A program made the position numbers and the translations under genes. This document shows positions 35,971 to 45,893 of a DNA stretch of 64,000 nt, piece after piece; position 1 is the stretch's first letter, and each line of letters begins with the position of its first letter. Under the pieces are notes generated by a model, which ran no database searches, had not been told where the DNA came from, and was given only the letters and a program-made list of their open reading frames with translations. The stretch is from the NCBI GenBank assembly GCA_022836615.1, contig MU405221.1, positions 248,001-312,000 on the forward strand, in the 5' to 3' direction. The stretch is from Annulohypoxylon bovei var. microspora (taxonomy: Eukaryota > Ascomycota > Sordariomycetes > Xylariales > Hypoxylaceae).

Positions 35971-37338
35971 ATGGCGACCACTAGAATCGTGAAGGTGGCA
36001 GCTGTGCAAGCAGCGCCCGTTTCTTTCGATCTCGACAAGAGTTTGGAGAAGTTAAGCAGATTAGTCGGTGAGGCAGCTGAAGGGGGAGCAGATCTTATCG
36101 TGTTCCCGTAAGTTGCTGCATGCTCGATCTACACTAACGCGATAAATTAACGCCGCTGTGCAGTGAAGCATTCTTATCGGCTTACCCATGGCGTTATGCG
36201 TTTGATGCCACCATCGGAGCTCGAGAGCCTCGCGGTGAGATATTTTTGTTATGGCAGAAAAGAGAGTCATATGATTGACATTAAGCAGGAAGAGAATGGT
36301 ATGCGAAATATCACGATTCGGCGGTTGCTGTGCCATCTCCGGCAGTGGATACCATCTCGAAGGCAGCTAAATCCCACCGAGTGTATATCCAGGTCGGTAT
36401 TATTGAGAAGGACGGAGGCACGCTGTATTGCACCGCCTTATTAGTCGGTCGAGATGGATCTGTATTGTTGAAACATCGAAAAGTGAGTTTTAATTGGCTT
36501 TTTTTACGACTTCTCGCCAAGGCTAAGTGCGAATCAAGTTGATACCCACCGCGGCGGAGCGCCTCGTATGGGGAAGAGGGGCGGGAGACGGTCTTGGAGT
36601 TGTCCAAACTGACATCGGCAAAATCGGTACATTGATCTGGTAGGCTTTTCTAGCTTTCTTTGAGCCTCCATTTGCTGACGAATATGCAGTTGGGAGAATT
36701 ACATGCCGGCAGCGCGGATGGCACTCTACCAACAAGGAGTCGAGTAAGACGATATGACCACTAAGACGAGGGTAAAATCCCGCTGACTAAATCTTCAACA
36801 GAATTTATCTCGCTCCCAACGCAGATGATTTGCCGTCGTGGATCGCGTCAATGCAACATATTGCCAAGGAAGGACGATGCTTCGTTGTCTCTGTGAATTC
36901 AGTTTGCAGAGTTTCGGATTTTCCTGAGGACTATCCGCCGTTTACCCCTGAGCATCACGACCGGAAGCCAGATGGGTCGAGATGGGAGCCCGACGATATT
37001 GTAAATCGCGGGGGATCTTTCATCGTGGGGCCCCTTGGGGTTCCCTTGACTGAGCCAGTATGGGACAAAGAAGAAATCATCTTCTCCGATTTGAAATTGT
37101 CTGAAGTAACGGAGTCAAGAGTGAGTCTCCTAACGCCGAAGTCGTACTTCTAGCCAATGAAACTAACAAACTACTTTTAGCTTGATTTCGACCCGGTTGG
37201 CAGCTACGCTCGTCCAGACGTGTTGTAAGTCTCTTTCTAGAGTGAAATTTCCACGAGATAGGACGTGGCAACTAACATGCCGACAGTACTTTGACGGTAA
37301 ATACAAAACCCGGGACAAATGTCAGCTTCACCGGGTAG
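35971..37338 (+). CDS. Nitrilase (carbon-nitrogen hydrolase)
   Basis: Hydrolyses a nitrile to a carboxylic acid and ammonia. Eight short exons (35971-36107, 36164-36234, 36289-36482, 36539-36639, 36690-36743, 36802-37120, 37181-37224, 37287-37338) join in frame to 323 residues. The catalytic triad is complete and correctly spaced: Glu about 47 in FPEAFLSAYP, Lys about 131 in LLKHRK, Cys about 168 in LICWENYMP. GREWYAKYHDSAV and GVEIYLAPNADD are also typical of true nitrilases. CWENYMP favours nitrilase over cyanide hydratase, whose motif I recall as CWEH. The intact eight-exon frame argues against a pseudogene. Its place between homoserine acetyltransferase and the PLP enzyme suggests that a nitrile is made or used in the same pathway. 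Confidence 0.95.
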
Positions 37339-38281
37339 GCTAGGTGTTTGAATTGGGGCGTGAAATGTTGGAAGTTTCGTTGACCCATCGATCGAGGGAC
37401 ACACGTGGTTCGATACACTGGACTGGACATCCGTAGCTAGATTATTCTGTAGCCCGTAGGGTAAAACCATGAATCAAGAATACCCGGTTTGTACCCGCAG
37501 AATGACCCGCAAGCTGCAATGCCGGTCCTAAAAATGATTGCTCATCTTGATAAACGTACCATCTCTCGTGGAAAGCGTTCTAAACATGTGAAACATGTCC
37601 AATAGCCGGATGGCTCAAGAGCCTCTCGGTTTCTTTACACAAGCGAACCGAAATCCCGGGTCGCCCAGCCTCGGTAACGAAAGATCAGCAAACGCCATTT
37701 TTCCTTTTTCCTTCAACAACCGTCGTTATGACATTTCACGAATGTGCGGGGAACGCCGTTGCCTCACATATGTATGTGACCCATGTACACACATCTCCAT
37801 TATGCTGCGTATGTAGTATGTAGGGGATATGTGTCAACGGGCAGCTAGGAGCTAGGGTTGTGGGTCTATCATACGACGACTAGGAAGGCGTCGGGCTTTG
37901 CTGGTGTTACATTGCAGTCTGATAGTCAAAGTGGCCAACTAGATCCGGATTCCGGATATGGATAGCAGTGAGTACCTTATCTGATGTAGGCTGGTAGGCT
38001 AGAAGGGTAGAAGGGGTAGAAGGGTGGAAGGGGTAGAAGGGTGGAAGGTACCTTTGGCTGACGAGGGAGCTGCAGCGTGAGGGGACATGTATGTATACAT
38101 CCGTAATCCGGACGCCATACACGCACGCCTTGTCTCACATACATTTAAGGCCGAGCCTCTCTATGCATCCCTATATCAGTTCGAGTCGCAAAGAGAATCA
38201 AAGTCCTCGACCTCTCGAATTTGTGTCGCCTATACAGTCATCAACTCTTCAACAATATCAGAACACGTAATCGACCTTAAT
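37339..38281. other. Intergenic region upstream of the sulfhydrylase-type gene
   Basis: Holds the nitrilase 3' end and the promoter of the next gene. No gene seen. A purine-rich minisatellite lies at about 38000-38050. Confidence 0.55.
38000..38050. repeat. Purine-rich minisatellite (GGGTAGAA/GGGTGGAA units)
   Basis: Roughly six adjacent units of 8-9 bases alternating between GGTAGAAGG and GGTGGAAGG, about 230 bases before the ATG of the PLP enzyme. Its strong purine/pyrimidine strand bias could affect promoter structure; no role is known. Confidence 0.7.
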
Positions 38282-40110
38282 ATGTCTCCTCCGGGATCAA
38301 TCAGCAATTTGGACTGGTATGACGCCATAGCTTCTCGATCAGAAAAGGAGAAACATACCTCTAACAAGAGATACATTATAGGGAACCCAGCTTCAACACC
38401 ATTGCCGTACATGGTGGACAAGAGCCAGACCCAATCAACGGCTCAAGAGCGGTGCCCCTATACCAAACTTCGGCATACAACTTTTCCGACGCTGCTGATG
38501 GGGCAAGCAAATTCGCCTGGTCTAGGGATGGATACGTCTATACGCGTATGGGAAATCCCACAAATACGGTCTTCGAGACCCGAATGACTATGTTAGAGGG
38601 TGGCGTTGGCGCCGTAGCCACTGCATCCGGTCACGCAGCGCAAGTAAGTCGCTGTTTGGATAGACGGCTACCGTTTCCAGTATACTGACGAGCAACCGCA
38701 GTTCATGGCCCTGACGCAATGTTGCGAACCCGGTCACAATTTCATAAGTACTAGTTGGTGTGAGTTCCTAAATCCTTAAGACGTGATTCTGAAGCTGGTC
38801 ATGCTAAATATCCCGTGTTCGTAGTATACGGCGGCAGTTTCAACCAATTCCGGGTATATCTGAGCAAGTTCAAGATCAACGTGAAGTGGGTGATCGGAAA
38901 CGATCCCGCAAAATTCGAAGAAGCAATCGATGAGAACACGCGGGCCATCTACCTCGAGACAATCAGCAACCCCAAGCACAGTGTTCCAGACATTGCGGCC
39001 ATTGCTGCCGTTGCGCATAAGCACGGCATCCCTTTAGTTGTCGACAACACTTTTGGTATGGGCGGATACCTGTGTCAACCAATCAAGCTTGGAGGTATGT
39101 AGCCTGCATACCCCTGACCCACTTCAAGCAGAAAGCCGTAAGCTGACTTGAGCCTCTAGCCGATATCGTCACACACTCGGCCACGAAATGGATTGGTGGC
39201 CACGGAACTAGCATGGGCGGTATCGTGATCGATGGCGGACACTTTGACTGGAGCGCATCAGGGAAGTTCCCCGGTTTCACAGAGCCGGCGGAGGGTTATC
39301 ACGGTATGCGATTCTGGGAAACATACGGATATAAGGCATTGGCGGCCAAGGTGCGGATGGACAGCATGCGCGATCTCGGCCCCTGCATGAGCCCGTTCAA
39401 CGCTTGGCTATTCCTTCAAGGTCTGGAAACCTTGCCCCTCCGTGGTCAGAGGACGGTCGAGAACACACAGAAGCTCGCAGAGTGGCTCGAAAACCATCCT
39501 TGCGTTAACTGGGTGCTGTACCCCGGTTTGAAGTCGCATCCTGACTATGAGCTGGCACAGAAAGTGATGCCAAACGGAGCAGGTGGCGTCTTGACTTTTG
39601 GTGTGGTAAGTTTCTGCTGCAACGTATATAAAGTAATTATGCACGAATGCTGACGTTGACACCAGGCTGGACAAGTTGAGCAAGTCCGTGCCGTGGTCGA
39701 CAATCTCAAGATGGCTAGCCACTTGGCCAACGTTGGAGACTGCAAAACTCTCATCATCCACCCCTGGGTAACGACACACCAACAGATGCCCGACGAAGAG
39801 AAAATTAAGGGCGGCGTTACGCGTACGTATACACCAGCTCCCCATCATCTCCGTATGCTTGAAGAGACATGGCTAACATGGCATCTCCTGATCAACAGCC
39901 GACCTCTTGCGTGTCAGCTTAGGTATCGAAGACTTCGAAGACATCAGGAAAGATTTCGAGCAAGCCTTCAAGGCCGCTGGACTTGAGAAGGCGGACAAGA
40001 GCGGGATAGATCCCTTCCAAGCTGCGGCCAACCTCGTCAGCGGAGGATTCATGGGTAAGATGGCGACAGGCCCACCACGACCCGGCACAGATGGCACTAT
40101 ACAGTCATAG
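38282..40110 (+). CDS. PLP-dependent O-acetylhomoserine sulfhydrylase-type enzyme (FUB7/MET17 family)
   Basis: A Cys/Met-metabolism PLP enzyme that replaces the acetoxy group of O-acetylhomoserine with a nucleophile. Seven exons (38282-38316, 38391-38643, 38702-38759, 38825-39094, 39160-39605, 39666-39822, 39899-40110) give 476 residues. It opens with FNTIAVHGGQEPDP and RAVPLYQTSAY. The phosphate-binding SGHAAQ and the substrate loop STSWLYGGSFNQF follow, then the PLP aspartate in VVDNTFGMGGY. The Schiff-base lysine is in HSATKWIGGHG (Lys about 215). Compared with the MET17 sequence I remember, it has SGHAAQ for SGQAAQ, STSWLYGG for STSYLYGG, and an extra C-terminal tail of about 35 residues. 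These changes are compatible with a pathway enzyme such as FUB7, which attaches a carbon nucleophile, but that is inference. Confidence 0.95.
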
Positions 40111-40621
40111 TCTGCGTGGCTGGACGACGAATGAGGAACATTGGGCATTCTTGGGGATATATTGATACTAGAGGAGATTCGGGTGATACCTAGGTACGGG
40201 GCAAGAAGTTAAGGAGACCGGCACTTGCATTCATGCATAACGGGGAACACAAATTAAGCTCAGGCATTAATTATCGCATAATGAGAGGCTATATTCTTAG
40301 GCAGCCAGTTACACAATTTCAATGAGATTCCGCTCCTGACAACACGGGATAGGTACCTGTGTATATAGTGGGGCGAGGGCGGTTCGGTTCGGTTATCTCA
40401 TAATACCGTAACCTTGAACCTTGCACGGAAGTAGCTGACTAAGATTGTCTCTTCCATCTCCAGATTCACATGGGATACATCTTGATTAGTGATCTTATTT
40501 CATTTATTTCCCATTACTTTTGTTCGAAATCTCAACTTCGCAAGCCATATTTATACGAAATATAAGACGTTCATTCCTATTCATAACTCAATTAAAAGTT
40601 ACAAATAAACGACCCTTTACA
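40111..40621. other. Intergenic region before the kappa glutathione transferase
   Basis: No gene seen. Contains a GGTTCGGTTCGG-type repeat near 40382 and AT-rich leader sequence. Confidence 0.5.
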
Positions 40622-41755
40622 ATGGGCGGCCATATTGATCTGTACATTGACCTCGGTACGGCAACTCCACCATCCCCTCGGTGTTAACACATCTATCTAA
40701 CTGGGAAATCATTTTAGCATCGCTATACAGTTATGTCGCGCTCATTCAAGTGCTCAAAACTCGTGATATTCTCAAGCAGCACTCTGTAGAAGTAGAGTCA
40801 GCTCACCTCATCTCATTAAAGCCTATCTACCTACCTTTTCAACCTATTACAGTACAATGCCGTGTCCTGTATAAGCTGACTAACGAATAAATACTAGGAT
40901 TCACCCTGTTCTCCTAGGCGCCATCAACGCCGGCTCTGGTACGTATTCATATAACTGTGTTTCATGTTATGCCCTCAAATGCCGCGAGATTCAATTATAA
41001 CTCAAATTGGGCACGATGTTGCGATCCTGATTGCAGATTCTCCTTACCGGGCATTTTGTAATTCTTGTCCGAAGCTCTTTGGCTCCGCTCAAGCCACAAC
41101 GTCATCAACCCTCCTCCCTCATTTCCCCGACCACTAACCCCCCACAGGCAACAAGCCGCCCTGGGTTCTCCCAGCCAAGCGCGCGTACAGCGCCCACGAC
41201 AGCCGGCGCTCGCTGCAAGCCGTCGGGCTGCGTCACGTCTCGCCGCCCGGCGACCTGTTCGAGGCGGGGAGGACGCAAGTGCCTTTGCGCGCGCTGCACT
41301 ACATCAAGGCGAGCTTCCCCCCGGCGACCTACCTCGCGGCGTGGCGGTACCTGCTGCACGCCTTCTGGACGCTGCACCAGCCGCCGAACACGCTCGAGCT
41401 GCTGCGCGACGCGCTGTCCGCCGTGCCGGCGGACTTTCTCAGCCGCGCCGATGTCTCGGGGGTGAAGGGGGACGAGGGGGGGAGGCGGCTATTCGCGGCC
41501 CCCGAGGTGGACGCGATTGTCCAGGCGGCCGCGTCGCCCGAGTACAAGGACGTGCTGAAGCAGACGACCGCGACGGCGCTGGAGCGCGGCGCGTTCGGCA
41601 CCCCCTGGCTGTGGGTTACCAACGCGGATACCAAGCAGAGCGAGCCCTTCTTCGGCAGCGACAGGTGGTACCACGTGTATGAGTTCCTCGGCTTGCCGTC
41701 CCAGGAGGTCGCGCTGTTGCCACCCGGGGCGGAAGAGCCGAAGTCCAAGATTTGA
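40622..41755 (+). CDS. Kappa-class glutathione S-transferase (DsbA-like fold)
   Basis: Conjugates glutathione to electrophiles or acts as a related isomerase. Exons 40622-40655, 40718-40796, 40898-40938 and 41148-41755 give 253 residues. The thioredoxin-like start is IDLYIDLASLYSYVAL, where the serine in LASLYSY is the kappa-class glutathione-activating position. EIHPVLLGAINAGSGNKPPW follows, then an inserted helical domain, the cis-proline region FGTPWLWV and the final helix FGSDRWYHVYEFLG. This matches kappa GSTs and 2-hydroxychromene-2-carboxylate isomerases. The C-terminus is SKI, a possible non-canonical peroxisomal signal. Coding sequence in exon 4 is markedly richer in G and C than its surroundings. 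It lies 510 bases after the PLP enzyme on the same strand. Confidence 0.92.
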
Positions 41756-42194
41756 TTTAGGGATTGGATATCGGGGACTCTTCGATTGGCCAGGAAAATT
41801 TCCAGGAATATGTATATGTATAACTAGGTGTATATGAGATAGTGAAGCACGTAAATAGATAGTACATAAATGCTGATATTGTGACCGGCAATAGTATTAA
41901 TCAATATATAGGCTAAGTTAGGTATAACTATCGTAAATCTTCATCTATTTATCTTTTTATCCAAATTCTGTGCAAGCCGAAGCAAATGGGTATGTTCTTA
42001 TGTAGATATGTGTATATACTCTCGTCAAATGGTCGTAAATGCCGTGGCGTCGTAAGTTCTATTAGTGAAAATCGTAAAATGTGCAGTCAAAGACACCGAC
42101 CCTGCTTAAGAGGTTGATCAACCGGCTCAATCGAGATAACGTCGCGATCGCATCTGTCCCTAACAGCGCTGAATTTTGTGGATATCAACCCATT
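41756..42194. other. Convergent 3' intergenic region
   Basis: AT-rich sequence between the stops of the glutathione transferase and the CorA-like gene. No gene seen. Confidence 0.5.
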
Positions 42195-44445
42195 TTAGCC
42201 ATCGAGGCTAGTTTCTTTTCTAGCAAGCAGCTTCTCCCGTTTCGCTGTCCCCGTCGGCGAAAAAGTCGGCGCGTGAGCCCCGGAGTTCCACGTAGCAGCT
42301 TTGTTGATTGTCTTCTTGCGCATGATGGCTAAGATGTCTTTCTCCATGGTGTCAATACCCCTCTCGATCTCCACGTCCTCTTCGGTGTACCGTTTCTCGC
42401 GCTTCCGATCTAAATAGTACCAGAATAGCAAGATGATGATAGTCAGCGGTATAGTCACGGCGAAATATACCCAAAGCTTCTTCGAAACCGTTGCACCATC
42501 ACTTGAGGAATCACTAGAGGAGCCGCCGGAGCCGTCGTCACTCGGTCCTGATGGAGTTAGCCTTCAAGTCGGGATTTCCTAAAAACTCGATTCTAAGGAA
42601 GGTTCCGCGTGAAAATCGATGACTTACCAACATTAAAATCGAAGAAAGTCATGCTGAAGACAGATGCCATAAACGTTCCAGGAAGAAACACAGCACCGAG
42701 AAGAGACAAGGTTTTCATAGCGGTACCATCACGCTTAGTAGCGTGCGCTACCCTCCTCTGTTGAGAGGCTATCTCAAGGTTGAGCTTAGACTCCTTCTGA
42801 GCCATAATGTTATACAGCTATTATCATCTGTCAGTAGTCTGTACGGCAATAAAACAAAGTCAAAGGCAACTCACAGCTTGCCGCTGTATGTGCAATCTTT
42901 CCAGCGTCGTGTGAATATAGTGTTCCATCCCTGTGAGCTTTACTCGGTAGAAGTCCAATCTGCCCACCATCGAGTCGTGCAAAGCTCTCAGAGCTTTCGA
43001 GTGTTTGTCTTCTTCCGGGGCATGTTCTGGAACATACTTCATAAAATTATCCATAGCTCCCTTGACCTCTTTGATGATTTCCTGGTAAGCCTGTGGGCGC
43101 TTCCATAGGACCTGAGAGTGACACTCTACAAGATCTCGATTGATACCATCTACGTCAAAATCCGAATAGGTTTCCCTCTCGTCGATCTCATTACGCATGG
43201 TGATAGCATTTTCAAGACGTCTCAGCCAGTCACGCGCGTCACGTTGTCTCTTATCACCCTTAGATGATAGATCATGAGACAGAATGATAATTGGGAGGAG
43301 AAGGGGGTGGCCGACTTCAGCACGGCAAGCGTTCAAGTGTTTGAGCGAGTCAACAATATCTGAAGACTCCGTACCCTTAACGAATCCTGAGGTGATGCCA
43401 GTCCTATACGAGTATGAGAGCACTGCAGCAATACAGGTTAGTGGTTTCTAGTCACAGATCGAATGCGTGATAGCAAGATATGTTTCTTGACCATAAAATT
43501 TGAAGCATGGTCTGAAAGGACGATATGAATAGTAGAAAAGTCTAAGGGGAAATAGACATACTGATTTCCCATCCTCGAGTTTTACCCTTCTTCCGCACAT
43601 CGGATTTTCGGAAGATGATTTCTAGAAAGCATTAGATTCTTAATACTTGATGAAATTCATCCTCTGCATACTTCACCGTTTAATGACGGGTGGTTTAATA
43701 GGGGCTGCTTACGTAGATGGCGATTGTTTTCATCTTGATCATGGGAGCACCAGAAAAATGGACCAACAAGGCTGCTACCCTCAATTGCTCGGAATGGAAG
43801 ATGCCATGTCTAAACCGCCAGGTATTAGTTATCATTATCAATAAAAGTTCTAGTGGCCTATTTTTTAGTTGTAGAGCATAGCTCGTAGGCTTTTAAAGGG
43901 TTACCAAGAAAGTAAAGATGATCCATAAGCTATGAAAAGTAAACGAGAGTAATACATTAAGAAAGTGTACATACCCTCACCATTGATTCATACGCCTCTT
44001 TCTTCAAGGATATGTAAAGAGGTGCAAACGTATTAACATGGACAGCATCTTTTTGGACGCTATATTTGTGTCAGTTTCATTCCCAATCCGATATATGATG
44101 TCTACCTCCTTAGTAGGCAGCCATCACTCACATCAAACGAATTCCACCCTGCAGCCTCACCCCATCTTCCAATGACTCGGGAGAAAAGGTGCCCTATAAT
44201 ATACCAGTGTCAGCTCAGTACGCATCTAATCTTGAGATAAACGACCTAATAATGACCAGATTGGCCAAAAATATACCCCGCAATCCCCCAATGGAAATGT
44301 AGCTATTTAGCAAAGCAAGTAGACCTACAGTTTGATGAATGAAGTTATCAAAGTCATCGCCTGTTAGCAAAGGATGTTCCTCGCAGGTATTATAAGCTGG
44401 ATCCTGATGTGGCATTTGAGTTAGCACTGATGGGTGGCTGTACAT
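42195..44445 (-). CDS. CorA-like Mg2+ transporter-type membrane protein (5' half uncertain)
   Basis: The 3' half is clear. An exon from about 43422 to 42875 encodes a long helical arm (RDWLRRLENAITMRNEIDE through YIHTTLERLHIQRQA). The next exon from about 42820 encodes LYNIMAQKESKLNLEI and the first membrane helix TLSLLGAVFLPGTFMASVFSM. The last exon carries the second helix (VYFAVTIPLTIIILLFWYYL) and a basic tail. The classical GMN motif of CorA is absent, replaced by FSM, as in many fungal CorA-like proteins. Upstream, HLFSRVIGRWGEAAGWNSFD (near 44190-44130) and AVHVNTFAPLYISLKKEAYESM (near 44020-43980) clearly belong to it. However, the obvious splice sites between them do not keep one frame. 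The start at 44445 is tentative. Either introns are atypical or the gene carries a frameshift. Confidence 0.72.
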
Positions 44446-45893
44446 GCATATCTGGTTGGTCTCTTCGAATAGTAGTAAAAGGGGGTATCATAAGTACCGA
44501 GTAGTTAAAAATCTCCAAGTAGGTCGTTTTTTCTTCCACGGAGTTGCATTGGTCGAGATGATAGCCAAAAAGGTAATTATCCATACTGATATCAGTTCAA
44601 GGGGTCCCAATTACCATCAAGTAAAATCAGGGGAAGACGAGCATCTATCAGATACTTATTCAAACACAACAGGATCAAAACATATTCAATTTAGATCTCA
44701 TATGGCTTGTGACGTGCAGCAGATCGAGGCGCAGTCATGAACTGTTGCGGAGAAGCGTTGAGGCGATGCTTGACCGAAACGTCTTTTAAGCGTTGCAAGT
44801 TGAAGTTCGCAGTGCTATGCAGATAGAAAAGAACGCCCCAAAAGGTCCAAAGTATTCGATAAAATAAGTAATTAAGCTAAAAGCTAATGGGAAATAACAG
44901 AGAGGCGGGTAGACTAAGTTAGGTTAGAACTTGTGGAGAAACGAAACGGGAATTGGGTGGAGAATATGGGTCGCGGCTCTATCCCGAAAATCCGCCCCAT
45001 CCTGCCCATTTTGTAATTTCTATGTGTTGTACCTCTTAGTACATGAATATATCGCCGCTACATATCTTACCTCTAGTACGCTGTGTTTTTCGTTTGAAGA
45101 ATGATGCGTGGCTTTCCCCTAAAGGTTGAGTTGAGGGGAAAGAAAGAGAGGTAAAACACTCCAAGTTGGAATACCCGCTATTTATTATTATTCATCGACA
45201 TAGTAGTAGCTGGACTGCTGGAGAGCAAATAGAGTCATTCATAAGAGTTTGACTTAAGTCTACTAAGGTCGAATGGCAAGGCATAGAAGAAAAGGTGGGG
45301 GTCATGGAGGGGAATTCACATGAAATCGTCAAAAGAGCCTCATGCGGGTCTTTACGTCGACGTGTCTACCACACCATTCTATGTTCTATTGGATAGCGCA
45401 ACACCAAATGGCAAACCTTTTGTGGTATCTAAACAAGGACGTGTTCTTAGTTCAAAATACGTATAATAGAAAATACTCATATTTTATTACAAAGGGCGGA
45501 TGCTTACACCACTTGATGCTACCTAAGCACAATTGCCGTCTAGCCATAGTGTATGCTTGTAGAATATTCCAAAGTCTGGTAGACTCCTATGTTCATGAGT
45601 GAGCCTTTCTCCTTCGGCGCCGAGACGATTTCCTGATTGCTCAGCCCAACGTGAGATCCCAACCCCATTCGCCGACCCTTCCAATCATTGTACCGGATCA
45701 TAGCGTTCAGCTCACTTTTCATGCCACCAGGGGTCCCTATCATCACGTCCGTTTAAGACGTCTGTGTAAAAGCAAAGCTACCAATATCGTATCTTCGCCT
45801 CCCCAAATCTGGCCCACTTGGCATGGCCCGGATCTATGAATACAGCAAGGCGCGCCTCTTCCAGTCACACTTGCGGAACGAATCGTCGACTCA
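44446..45893. other. Intergenic region, 1.4 kb
   Basis: No gene supported. It should contain the CorA-like promoter and the 3' untranslated region of the PKA gene. Confidence 0.5.

Noticed and set aside
28260..41755. A complete fusaric acid cluster
   Set aside because: Only the three amino-acid enzymes match. No polyketide synthase, FUB4-like hydrolase, FUB6-like reductase or FUB8-like NRPS-like gene is present in the window.
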